Assembly: GCA_933822405.4 (NCBI GenBank)
Contig: CAKOGP040001113.1
Location: 124,001 to 188,000 of the forward strand
DNA from: Cylindrotheca closterium
Taxonomy: Eukaryota; Bacillariophyta; Bacillariophyceae; Bacillariales; Bacillariaceae
Direction of reading: 5' to 3'
Length of the DNA: 64,000 bases
Below are positions 51,179 to 60,871 of the stretch, piece after piece. A program made the translations under genes and the position numbers. A model generated the notes under the pieces. That model saw only the letters and a list, made by a program, of their open reading frames with translations, ran no database searches and was not told the DNA's origin. How positions within the stretch are numbered: the stretch's first letter is position 1; each line of letters opens with the position of its first letter.

Positions 51179-51790
51179 TTAGGCAACAGGCAGATTTGTT
51201 TGCTCCGCGTATTCCTGTTGCTGTTGCATGAAAGATTCCACACAACAATCGAAGAGAAGCTTTCGGTCATTTTGCGGCAGCTTTTCGTACTGATATGTTG
51301 GGTCTTCTTGCAACACCATGAAAATTCGGTACATGGCAACGTGAAGTGGGTAAACCTCGTCTTCGAATTCCACTTCCTTGGATACTTTCGCGATGAACCA
51401 TCTCACTTCGTCGGCATAGCTTTCCAGCTCTTCCACCTTTTGGTCATCGTCCAAGCTACTAAATGACGACGTAAACCGCGGGTCCTTTCTAGCTCCCCCG
51501 GATTGAGTAATTGGAAGACGTGGAGGTAACCGAATGGACTCGTCACCAGCAAGATCGTTCAGCTTGTAGTATTCCACCACGCGGGGACGCTGTATTGATG
51601 CTGATGGATACTTCTCCTTCATGAAAGTACCCTCACCGGACGGTTCCTTCTTTGGGGCTTCCAACATATTACGCAAGAATCGTCCCTTGCTTTTGCTGCC
51701 TGGAACCGCAAACTGTTGGTCACGACGTTCCAACTTCTTGAGACGCATTGAACGAAGACTTGATTCAGATCTGGTTGCTTTGATGGTCAT
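51179..51790 (-). CDS. Unknown ~200-aa family, tandem copy 2
   Basis: A 203-residue member of the array, closest to copy 3. It starts MTIKATRSESSLRS(M/L)R, followed by a Lys/Arg-rich stretch, EPSGEGTFMKEKYPSA, QRPRVVEYYKLNDLAGDES, IRLPPRLPIT, KDPRFTSSFSSLDDDQKVEELESYADEV, VYPLHVAMYRIFMVLQEDP and NDRKLLFDCCVESFMQQQQEYAEQ. Relative to copy 3 it has a 2-residue insertion near residue 45 (APKKEPS). Basic N-terminus with an acidic centre; no targeting signal. The array structure and flank similarity show it arose by tandem duplication. Function unknown. Confidence 0.78.
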   Translation of the reverse strand: MTIKATRSESSLRSMRLKKLERRDQQFAVPGSKSKGRFLRNMLEAPKKEPSGEGTFMKEKYPSASIQRPRVVEYYKLNDLAGDESIRLPPRLPITQSGGARKDPRFTSSFSSLDDDQKVEELESYADEVRWFIAKVSKEVEFEDEVYPLHVAMYRIFMVLQEDPTYQYEKLPQNDRKLLFDCCVESFMQQQQEYAEQTNLPVA

Positions 51791-52350
51791 GATTATTGCT
51801 TTTTATTTGGATACTTTCAAAAATTGTGAGCTGTGTTTGATGGATCGGTTCGGATACCTTTTTTGCTCTGAATTCTGATCAAGAAGCATATTTTTTAAAA
51901 AAGATTCTGGTTCCTATTCCGATTCCGATCGTATAAGTCGTGACGAGCGTAAGTACTACCTACTGGACTACAGGAATTCCGGAAACCATATCAGGTTTAT
52001 ACTACTCGTAATAATGTAGACTGTTGTAGCATCTGATTTCCGATTTTACGACGGTGTGTCAAAAGATCTCATGATCTGATTTGTACTTTTTATATGGTGG
52101 TAACGACGTCGTACCACTAGGCTATGTGCAGCCGCCCGCTCGAGCAGCCAATATGTTCTTGCCCGCCTCCTTGGTTTTCTTTTCTTGTTCTTTCGTTATA
52201 TGCATCGTGCTACAGTTTTGGCTACCGGTACCGGTATCGCTCAAGAAGAAGTGGAGATGGCACAAAAGGCACAATTGTTCAGAAAAATGTATTATATTAT
52301 CAAAACTGGCTATGCGGTACTTGGTACGTCATACTCCTGGTCGATTACGT
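51791..52350. other. Spacer in the tandem array
   Basis: Upstream flank of copy 2 (GGATACTTTCAAAAATTGTGAG at 51811) and downstream flank of copy 3. GGTACCGGTACCGGTA-type palindromes at ~52220-52240. No gene. Confidence 0.55.
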
Positions 52351-52956
52351 TTAGGCAGAATCCAGATATGTCTGTTCTGCGTATTCCTGTTGTCGTCGCA
52401 TGAAAGATTCCACACAACAATCAAACAAAAGCTTTCTATCACTTTGTGGCAGCTTATCATACTGATAAGATGGGTCTTCTTGCAGCACCATGAATATTCT
52501 GTACATGGCAACGTGAAGCGGATAAACCTCGTTTTCGAATACCACTTCCTTGGACACTCTCTGGATGAACCATCTTACTTCGTCGACATAGCTTTCCAGC
52601 TCTTCCACCTTTTGGTCATGGTCCAAGGTCCTGAACGATGATGTAAACCGCGGGTCTCTCCTAGCTTCCCCGTTTTGGGTAATTGGAAGCCGAGGAGGTA
52701 CCCGGACGGAGTCTTCACCCGCAAGATCGTTTAACTTGTAGTATTCGACCACGAGTGGACGCTGCAATGATGCTGACGGATACCTTTCTCTCATGAAAGT
52801 GCCCTCGCCACTTGGTTCCTTGGAGCCATCGACCTTGCGCAACGACATTCTCCTGATTTTGTTGCCTGGGACGGCAAGCTGCAGGTCACGACGTTCCAAC
52901 TTCTTGGGACGCAATGAACGAAGACTTGATTCAGATCTGGTTGTTTTGATGGTCAT
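52351..52956 (-). CDS. Unknown ~200-aa family, tandem copy 3
   Basis: A 201-residue member, nearly collinear with copy 2. It begins MTIKTTRSESSLRSLRPKKL, continues with SKEPSGEGTFMRERYPSASL, LVVEYYKLNDLAGEDS, VRVPPRLPIT, RDPRFTSSFRTLDHDQKVEELESY, VYPLHVAMYRIFMVLQEDPSYQYDKLPQSDRKLLFDC and ends near EQTYLDSA. The two conserved cysteines in LLFDCCVESFM are present in all three copies. Upstream, GGATACTTTTTAAATTTGTGAG (52975-52996) matches the same place in copies 1 and 2 and may be a shared promoter element. Function unknown. Confidence 0.78.
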   Translation of the reverse strand: MTIKTTRSESSLRSLRPKKLERRDLQLAVPGNKIRRMSLRKVDGSKEPSGEGTFMRERYPSASLQRPLVVEYYKLNDLAGEDSVRVPPRLPITQNGEARRDPRFTSSFRTLDHDQKVEELESYVDEVRWFIQRVSKEVVFENEVYPLHVAMYRIFMVLQEDPSYQYDKLPQSDRKLLFDCCVESFMRRQQEYAEQTYLDSA

Positions 52957-53472
52957 GATTATGGCTTTTGATTCGGATACTTTTTAAATTTGTGAGCTAT
53001 TTGTGATGGATCCGTAAGAGCCGTAAGAGCTTTTGATGACTCACAAAGAAGATGAGAAGAATACTTTTCCAAGTCCCGCCGAACGCAAGTCGTGACGCGC
53101 GTATGTACAACGGTACAGTAACGCCGGTAACGAACCGTAACCAAGTGAAATATCAAAAGGAATTCGGACCTCGTGTGACCTATCCGACCTTCTTGAAGAT
53201 TCCGGATTCCTTTTAGAATGTTGGTGTCAAACTTTGGACCGCGTCATCATCAGTGACACCCAACATCAATGTGAGAAAGAGAACGCGTCGTTGAAAGACG
53301 ACACCTTTCATGTACCTTACCACTGTGATGCATCGGTTTCTTCCTTGACACTCGTCTAAGAAAGATTCTATTGTGATTTCATTCATAATTCCAAGCTAGG
53401 CTTCTTGAAACAACAACAACAAGAACCTCCCAATATCAATCACCAAGCATACTCTTTCCCTCACCAGCCAAA
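52957..53472. other. Divergent intergenic region
   Basis: Between copy 3 of the array (minus) and malate synthase (plus). It holds the conserved GGATACTTT...TTTGTGAG element next to copy 3 and an AACAACAACAACAAGAAC stretch before the malate synthase start. Confidence 0.5.
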
Positions 53473-55181
53473 ATGATGGAATACAAGTCTGAAAGCTTTC
53501 ACATCCAAGTCCATGCACCTCCATCCGATGCGGCAAATGAGGTTCTCTCTACGGATGCTCTTCGATTTGTCGGCTACATGTGCCACACCTTCCACGAACG
53601 TCGTCAGAACTTGCTCGGCGCTCGAAAGCAACGTGCCAAAGAATTCGATGCTGGCGAGACTCCCAAGTTTCTGAACATTCCAGCCGTTCAAGATCCCAAC
53701 TGGAAGTGTGCTTCAATCCCATCTGATGTACAAGATCGAAGAGTGGAAATCACTGGTCCTGTCGACCGAAAGATGGTCATCAATGGACTCAACTCAGGCG
53801 CATGTGTTTACATGGCCGACTTTGAAGATTCTACATCGCCAACCTGGAAGAATTTGGTTGAAGGACAATTGAATCTACGAGATGCAGTGCAAGGGAGCAT
53901 TTCTTATACCAGCTCTTGTACTGGGAAGCACTACTCCTTGGGTAAAAAGACAGCAGTGCTGTTTGTCCGACCTCGAGGATGGCACTTGAACGAAGCACAT
54001 GTCACTGTCAATGGAAAGCTTGCATCCGGTTCCATCTTTGACTTTGCACTCTACTTGTTCCATAATGCCCAAAGATTGATCACCAAGGGCAGCAGACCTT
54101 ACTACTACCTGCCAAAGTTGGAGTCTCACCTTGAGGCACGATTGTGGAACGACGTGTTCATCACAGCACAGCAGTACTTGGGACTACCCATTGGAACCAT
54201 TCGTGCCACGGTTCTCCTAGAGACAATAACAGCTTCCTATGAAATGGAAGAGATTCTCTACGAGCTACGAGATCACAGTCTTGGCTTGAATTGTGGCCGA
54301 TGGGACTATCTCTTCTCCTATATCAAGAAATTCAAGCTTCACCCCGACAAGATTGCTCCAGACCGGTCGTGTCTGACCATGGAAAGTCCACTCATGGAGG
54401 CATATTGTAAGCGAGTAATTTACATATGCCATAAGCGAGGGACCTTTGCTATTGGTGGAATGAGTGCTGTCATTCCAAGAAAGGATGATGCCAAGAAGAA
54501 TGAGATGAATTTGAAGTGTGTCGCCAACGACAAGGAACGAGAAGTCATCTTAGGACACGATGGCACTTGGGTGGCACACCCAGCGTTGGTAAAATGTGCA
54601 CGAGATATCTTCGATAAGCACATGTTCGCAGCGAATCAAATCGAATCCAAGCCGATGATGGAAGGAGCCAAGGTTACAGAAGCAGACCTACTTCTCTTGC
54701 CTCAGGTACCTGATGGCAAGGCCATAACCAGCAAAGGTCTTAAGTGTGGGGTGAAAACTGTGCTTCACTACACCGAGGCCTGGATCCGAGGCGTCGGTTG
54801 CATTCCACTGAACCATAAGATGGAGGATGCTGCGACTGCCGAAATCAGCAGAGCCCAAATCTGGCAGTGGCGGCATCATGGACTAGTGACTCAAGATGAC
54901 GGCGTAGTAATCACGTCACATCGGATCTCAAGTTTGGTGGATAATGAAGTCGCAATGCATACCGGTGGGAGATGGAAGCTTGCAGGCAAACTCGTAAGTG
55001 GAGATAGAAGAAGGCGATCGTTCAAAAGTCATAACAAACAAACAATCTTACGCATACGTTCCCATTGTTGCAGGTGAAGGAAATGCTGTCACAACACGAT
55101 AGGCTAGACGATTTCTTGACCACAGTTTGCTATCCCTACATCGTGACCACACATTGTGAAGAGAGGAGAGCAAGACTGTGA
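53473..55181 (+). CDS. Malate synthase, peroxisomal type
   Basis: Exons 53473-54993 and 55074-55181 (intron 80 bp, GTAAGT...TGCAG, phase 0) give 542 residues, the usual length of the A-type enzyme. It condenses glyoxylate and acetyl-CoA to malate in the glyoxylate cycle. Markers: ADFEDSTSPTW, FVRPRGWHL..(A)H near residue 170, LLETITASYEMEEILYE with the Mg-binding Glu, LGLNCGRWDY with the Mg-binding Asp, and the catalytic Asp in MEDAATAEISRAQIWQW. Exon 2 provides the C-terminus, ending in Ala-Arg-Leu, a permitted PTS1 variant, so peroxisomal location is likely. The ATG at 53473 has the CAAAATG-type context. Reading exon 1 through the intron gives a false 534-residue protein. Confidence 0.93.
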
Positions 55182-55317
55182 TCCTGGCAACGTCATTGTC
55201 AAACTGTAGCCTAAAGTGTTGTACATTGCGCAAAAGAGTAAAATAAAAAGATATCATAACTATCATAACACTTTCGTTTTATCGTGTTCCTATCAAATTT
55301 GACTTGTCTTATATCTT

Positions 55318-57372
55318 CTAAGCTTTTGTCAGCTGGGTTCCTGCGACCAGCATGACCTTTCCAGTGTCCAGGTTTTTTAACATCCATTTTCCCTTCATTG
55401 CTTGACGCCTAATTTCCCCTTGTACAGGCCCACCATCAATATCAACAATGTCCCCGGCGGCAAAGTCGTCACCATAGTCGAATTTGGAATTATCCACGAT
55501 AGCTTTAGGATTGGTAGTCTCCAATTCCATTACCATTTCCTCATCCAACATTTTGTGCATTTCTTCCACGGTGAAAGTATCTGCCGGTTTTTCACAAAAT
55601 TTCATGACGAGAGCCTTTTCTTTCAAATATGGCGCAAAGGTCAACACCCAACCTTCTGGATCGATCTTATCCACATAGTAGTTCCCGTCCCCTTCCTTCT
55701 TGAATGTCAGACCGATGTAATCACTCTTGTTTGCCTTGTTGATTCTACACCAGTCAAAATCTCCCCTGTTCATTTTGTACCGCATTCCGCCATGATCATA
55801 CGTCTTCTCCTCCTTCTGTGGCGGTGCTGGCGAAAGTGCACGAACCTTGGACTTCCTTTTCTTCTTTGGCTTTTTAGGCTTGGCCCTGATCTTCAATTCC
55901 AATACAGCATTATGTTTAATTCTGAGGTCGAAGAGTGTGTCTTGCCTTTGGTCTACTTCGTCCTCGTCGTCACCAGATGGAGTCAATCGTTTTCCATGAT
56001 ACCACAAGTCCTGGTTTTCAACTTTGGTTCCTTGTGCTTTCTCCAATTTCTGCTGAACATAAATGAGCTTGTCCATTCGATCTAGATGAGTAATGACTAT
56101 CGTCTCGTCATCTTTCTTCTCTCCTGGTGGATATACAACTTTGACTTTGACTTCTTGAGGCAACTTGACTAAATCCAAAGTTTCCTTGGTCTTGATCCCC
56201 AAGTAATGCAGGGTTGGCCGGTCATCGGCAAGAAGATTTCCGTCGTGACTCAATTGCTGTAGGAACATAAGAATCTTGGTCTTGTCTTGAATTCTCTTCT
56301 TTACATCACGGATGGTGTCTTTCGGCAGGACAGTAAGCTCGCACAAGACTTCCGAGTCTGTCTCGCCGTCGCCACGGTCGGGTCCCTTTTGCAGTCGGAT
56401 GGTCAGCACCATTTCCTCTACTGATGTCAGTTTAACACGGTGAGGTGTCAAGTCGATCATATCCCCTTTCTTGTAGATATGACACTCCATCAGGCTCCTG
56501 TCTGGCTCCGTCAAATTGGTACCCATAAAGTCCAAGTATTGAATATCTTTAGGAATTCCCTCAATCTCTTGAATTCTAAGCTTTAAGTTGTCCACAGTGT
56601 TGGTGACAAAGTTGATATTCTGAATGGTAAAGACTTCGGATGTTGCCAAACGGATTTGAACTTCCATCTCTTCGACTTCATTGTCAAATTCAAACGTGTC
56701 GCCATGAAGAATCCCAGCTTCTCTTAGAGTGGCGTCATTATCGGTCAGTTTCTGTCCCTTCCAAAAGACGTTTTGATCTTCCACCAAGACATGAGATGTC
56801 TGTTGAATGTGTCGCTTCATGAGATGAATGGTGTCATTTGGCTCTGCTGCCTGATTGAAGAGAAGTTTTCCGGTCGGTTTGTGGACGACAGAAACTGTCA
56901 GGCCATCTTGAATATCAATCGTATCATCATGCTCGACTCCATTGGCACCAATGGTATCATGTGGGTCATCTAGAAACATTTGGAAAAAAACTACGCGTTG
57001 TTCGTACGCTGGAATGTTTGTCTTTTGCTCGATCATATCCTTCATCTCCTTGACGGTCGTGTCAGGGTGAATGCCGAGATCCAACGTGACAGTTTGGCCT
57101 TCATTCCAGTTGACGTGCTGAATGTGAACACGAAAAGGTTCGTATTCAAGGATATCATCGTCTTTCAATTCGAGTTCTGCCAATGTTTTGTTGTCATCTC
57201 CCTTTGTCAATGAATGCAATTCCTTACGTCCTTTCCGAACAGCCACAAATTGACACTGGGTGGGGATTTTGGATTCTTCCTCCAGACGCTTCTTCAGATC
57301 TAACAAAGTGTCTTCCCCTTTTACTTCAAATTCTCTCTTGCGTCGTCGACTGTCGACGATAAAAAGCTTCAT
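55318..57372 (-). CDS. Multi-ubiquitin-like-domain protein, 684 aa
   Basis: ATG 57372 (MKLFIVDSRRRK) is used; a GTG five codons upstream is not. Residues ~1-500 are about six consecutive ubiquitin-like units, each with a beta-strand start, a DT(I/V)..(L/M)K..I/(L) helix and a (Q)..(V/F)(F/W).G..L.(D)...L...G(I).(H/K).GDT(I/F) end, for example NQAAEPNDTIHLMKRHIQQ and FWKGQKLTDNDATLREAGIL. A Lys/Pro/Arg linker (~508-530) follows, then a ~150-residue C-terminal module (MNRGDFDWCRINKANKSDYIG) and a small beta-rich end (GDIVDIDGGPVQGEI). No Gly-Gly processing site is seen between units, so it is not a polyubiquitin precursor. Probably a scaffold for proteasome or ubiquitin-system contacts; this is inference. 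Confidence 0.8.
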   Translation of the reverse strand: MKLFIVDSRRRKREFEVKGEDTLLDLKKRLEEESKIPTQCQFVAVRKGRKELHSLTKGDDNKTLAELELKDDDILEYEPFRVHIQHVNWNEGQTVTLDLGIHPDTTVKEMKDMIEQKTNIPAYEQRVVFFQMFLDDPHDTIGANGVEHDDTIDIQDGLTVSVVHKPTGKLLFNQAAEPNDTIHLMKRHIQQTSHVLVEDQNVFWKGQKLTDNDATLREAGILHGDTFEFDNEVEEMEVQIRLATSEVFTIQNINFVTNTVDNLKLRIQEIEGIPKDIQYLDFMGTNLTEPDRSLMECHIYKKGDMIDLTPHRVKLTSVEEMVLTIRLQKGPDRGDGETDSEVLCELTVLPKDTIRDVKKRIQDKTKILMFLQQLSHDGNLLADDRPTLHYLGIKTKETLDLVKLPQEVKVKVVYPPGEKKDDETIVITHLDRMDKLIYVQQKLEKAQGTKVENQDLWYHGKRLTPSGDDEDEVDQRQDTLFDLRIKHNAVLELKIRAKPKKPKKKRKSKVRALSPAPPQKEEKTYDHGGMRYKMNRGDFDWCRINKANKSDYIGLTFKKEGDGNYYVDKIDPEGWVLTFAPYLKEKALVMKFCEKPADTFTVEEMHKMLDEEMVMELETTNPKAIVDNSKFDYGDDFAAGDIVDIDGGPVQGEIRRQAMKGKWMLKNLDTGKVMLVAGTQLTKA

Positions 57373-57865
57373 TGTTGATGATAGCACAACGCACTCGAGG
57401 GTATGTTTGAGTTGAAGTGCCCTGAGTTGTGTGGAGCATGTATTAACAGATTCGTCGTCGCAGTCTTTTTGTTCTAATATTTGCTTACGTATTTTGTATT
57501 ATCCAAACGCTCTTCTTCCTTTGTGACCGTTGAAATGACTGCGTAAACCGCGGTACTCAAGGGCGCGTTTTATTTAATAGGTCTTCTTGACAGCAAGATT
57601 GGCCACATATAAGAACCAAGTTTCGCTGATTGTTCATCGCGATAAAATCAATCATTTTCTCATGTCTCGCACCAACTCTCGCACACCATCAACCAATCCT
57701 GCCAATCACCAACGATGTCTAACAGTTGATTTGTCTCCGTCTGCGAGTTGCCCGTCATGATTGTGCATGTTGACATCGATCTTTGGAATCAATCAATCAT
57801 GACACGATGACCGCACGCATATTGAAGGCGCAAAACGTACAACTTCTTGTTACTCAGTTGACAGT
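57373..57865. other. Divergent intergenic region
   Basis: Contains the promoters of the ubiquitin-like gene (minus) and the secretory protein (plus). No motif is certain. Confidence 0.5.
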
Positions 57866-59119
57866 ATGCGGCACATGAATGTGCTGTTCCTCTTTTTTGC
57901 ACTATGCCTGGTGTCTGTGTCCATTGCATCTTCACCTCATCTATTATTGAGTGTGAAGAAGAATAGAGCCTTCTTTCGCCTGAAACGAGCCAACCCTTTT
58001 GTCAGGAGGTCCAATTTTAATGGATCGGCACAAAGATGGTCCGAAATGATATATACCACAAGAGGAGGGTCATCGTTGGGACTTACTACCAACGAGGGGG
58101 GAGTGCTGTGTGACCTACCAGATCAGGTGGATGAAGCTGCCATCCAACTGCTTGTGGACGAAATAATCCGAGACAAAGATACCAACATACACCTACTTCC
58201 AGACAGCATCGAATCTAGACTTTACCGCAATACTGTGAGGCTGACATTGAATGCGATTTACAATGTGCTCAAAAGTACGCATGGAACCGAATTCATGCTG
58301 GGACACAAGTTCAGATTGAGGCACTATCCAGTAACATTAGGGAAAACTGAAGCCTTTCGTCGGGTCGCCAAGTGCAACCATGTCAATGTGAAAGTCTTGG
58401 AAAAAGTGGCTGACCGGTTGCTCAAGAACAAGAATATTAATCAACCTTTGATTCCTGATGTTTTGGAGCGTCAGATATACATCAACTGCCTAAAGGTGGT
58501 CATGCGCATTTTGGATATCTTACAAGGGAGTCTGAGGATAAATCTTTGCGGTCATTCGATTGGATTGTTCTTGGAGAATAGTACAATGCCGGTGTCCATG
58601 CCTCCTGTAACTAGTATGGAACGTGCATCATCGGTAATCTCCAAAATCACTCGAGAAGATTTGATACGATACCAGCACGAGGCTGGTGTCATGGAACCCC
58701 ATGGTGGCTGGCTATCCTTTTTGGGCAAGGGAAAGCGTGCCATGGTAAATCAAGTGCACGCTACCATGTTTGGTTTGGTGGTTCAGATCGTCCAAGACAT
58801 GTTGGATCAAAGTACCATTGAACTAGTAGGAGTTGGCGAGATTGTCATGGATTTGGTACCCGCCTCACACCCTGATATGGCGCAGACAAGACCCACATCT
58901 CAACTACATCATTCAAGACTGTCAGCGAAGAAACAATTGTCAACCTTTGTTTCTGGTATGGGTATCGGCGCGGTATTGGTAGTCTTGCTGCTTAAGCTAT
59001 TGGAATCTCCGGATGGTACGATCAACATCGGTCACTGCATACGAAACCTTCGGAATGCAGTGTCCAACCTATGGACAAGGCTGCGATCGTTTATACTTGG
59101 ACTGGTGGGCAGGAAATGA
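57866..59119 (+). CDS. Hypothetical signal-peptide and single-TM protein, 417 aa
   Basis: I do not recognise this family. Residues 1-22 (MRHMNVLFLFFALCLVSVSIAS) are a signal peptide; the next ~25 residues are very basic. Residues ~85-230 are a helical region with two related blocks (LLVDEIIRDKDTNIHLLPDSIESRLYRNTVRLTLNAIYNVLKS and ADRLLKNKNINQPLIPDVLERQIYINCLKVVMRILDILQGS), an internal duplication of LP(D)...E...Y.N. with similar spacing. A membrane segment (GMGIGAVLVVLLLKLLE) lies near 360-377 and the C-terminus is basic. A plastid or endomembrane location is possible. Start ATG 57866. Confidence 0.6.
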   Translation: MRHMNVLFLFFALCLVSVSIASSPHLLLSVKKNRAFFRLKRANPFVRRSNFNGSAQRWSEMIYTTRGGSSLGLTTNEGGVLCDLPDQVDEAAIQLLVDEIIRDKDTNIHLLPDSIESRLYRNTVRLTLNAIYNVLKSTHGTEFMLGHKFRLRHYPVTLGKTEAFRRVAKCNHVNVKVLEKVADRLLKNKNINQPLIPDVLERQIYINCLKVVMRILDILQGSLRINLCGHSIGLFLENSTMPVSMPPVTSMERASSVISKITREDLIRYQHEAGVMEPHGGWLSFLGKGKRAMVNQVHATMFGLVVQIVQDMLDQSTIELVGVGEIVMDLVPASHPDMAQTRPTSQLHHSRLSAKKQLSTFVSGMGIGAVLVVLLLKLLESPDGTINIGHCIRNLRNAVSNLWTRLRSFILGLVGRK

Positions 59120-59269
59120 AAAAGTATATGATTGAATGGCGACATTTCTCGCAAATTCGCCCTTTGTCCAACGACGACGAATGTCGCAGCACGACGAGTC
59201 CCAGATCGACGACATCAGCAGTTAGTGAAGCATTCTGAACTTGATTTGCGCCCTATAGTAAAGCTTCAG

Positions 59270-60419
59270 CTATTTAACTAAATATCTCAAAGTACCTTCC
59301 GCCAAGACTGTTGGTCCTTTCTTTTTCCCCGAATTCGGCTTCATCAATTTGACTCGAATCAACGCATGATTATTTTCCGTGAATTCAATAGTCTCACTTT
59401 CAATGGTCAGAATCTTTTGCCCACGGCCAGCAGAAAGAAACTGGACCTGAAGTGATTCCAAGTAAAACTTAGAGTCTTTGAAGAGAGAGTTTGCATACGA
59501 CTCGCCAACTTTTTCCATGATCATCGCAGTGCAGCCTATGGAAAAAGAAATGGTTCAGATCCATCATATTGCAAGAAGCTTCTCAAAAAGTAGCCAACAA
59601 ACTGAGTAACAACTTACCTCCATGGAGCGTTCCAAACGGATTCTTGTGATCATCTGTCATTGAGAACTCGCCCTTTCCGTCGGAAACAATTTTCAGTCCA
59701 GAATCGACAGCCTTGTGGGCTCCAATGTTCTCATGAGCAGTTGGCGAAGGAGGAGGAAGTTGTTTGTTGATAATTCCAGACACCCATGGTGACATCCACA
59801 TCGGAAAGTATGATATCAAAGTGTCCATCATAATATTACCAAACGGCATGTACTTGACATGTGTCGAGTATCCAATGAGCTTATTGTCGGAAGATCTGAT
59901 ATCCGTTCTTGTGTGGGAAATGGTACGACCATTTTTGGTGAGTGTATTGATGATGTCCAAATAATCTTCGTCATCATCATCAGCTGACGTTGAGGACTTG
60001 ATGTTCTCCGGATACCATTGTGTTTGAAAGAAAAGACTAGCTCCCGCTGGTTTCCCTGCAGCACCCATCAAACCGGCAGTCACCTCGTCCATCAACGCAG
60101 TGCCCAATCCTGGTGTCAGCTTATCACTTGGCGCTAGTTTGTAGCGATAGGAAAGAAAGTTTTTCGATACTGTAAGCCGGTCTGGATCATAGGTCTCATA
60201 ACAGAGCCCCAATGCTGATTGGAAGTTGTGCATGGATTCACCAGGCTTGGGTTTGCGATTCATGCGGATCAGAAGATAACCTTGCTTGACAAAGTTCATG
60301 ACAACTTCCTTCATCGCTTCTGGTGTTTTTGGTGCTTTCGGCATTGTAGCTCGGATCATCGTGATGAGAGAGAGCGGTCCTAAGACAATTGCAACGCCGA
60401 CTGGGATCAGATAATCCAT
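59270..60419 (-). CDS. Membrane-anchored hotdog acyl-CoA thioesterase-like protein
   Basis: Exons 60419-59618 and 59535-59270 (82-bp intron, GTAAGT...CATAG, splitting a Gly codon) give 355 residues. The N-terminus is a hydrophobic anchor (LIPVGVAIVLGPLSLI). The protein carries two hotdog-like regions: a first (~75-200) with an LGTALMDEVTAGLM helix, and a second with the PaaI/ACOT13-type signature DDHKNPFGTLHGG-C-TAMIMEKVGESYA, where the intron interrupts HGG. Spliced exon 2 supplies the rest of the sheet, ending EGTLRYLVK. Such enzymes hydrolyse acyl-CoA thioesters; substrate chain length cannot be told. Without splicing, exon 1 would stop soon after HGG. Confidence 0.83.
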
Positions 60420-60871
60420 TGAATAGGGTGTTGCTGGGATTCCGTGTTGTTTTTTTCTTCTCCAATGTTCATCATCCTGTCAAAGTTTGATCTTGCAGGA
60501 TGCGCGATGTTCTTTGGAATACTTTTTTTTTTACAGTGTGGTGACATGGAAAATACGTAGACGACATTTTGGGGACATCACAAGCATCACGTTATTTCTC
60601 ATTTTTATTATGTAAACAAGAAGAAGAAGCTACAATAATATTGTAGACAATGGCATGGCAAGCAGGTTCAAAAGTCCCCGTCGAAAAAGGTGCCTTTAGT
60701 CTCAAACTTCGATAATGATGAGGCATTCGAAACCTTGAGTGAAAATGTAATGGTAAAATACTAGGTAAAAATGTATAATTTGCGTTGCAACATGTAGTTA
60801 GACATAGTCTATCTTCGAGAATTGGACACATGCCGATGGGTCCAAAATCTGCGAGTCCCCTGGTTCCGTTT
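60420..60871. other. Intergenic between two minus-strand genes
   Basis: Contains the thioesterase upstream region and the LRR 3' flank; no feature recognised. Confidence 0.5.

Noticed and set aside
55318..57372. Polyubiquitin gene
   Set aside because: The units are diverged and lack Gly-Gly junctions.
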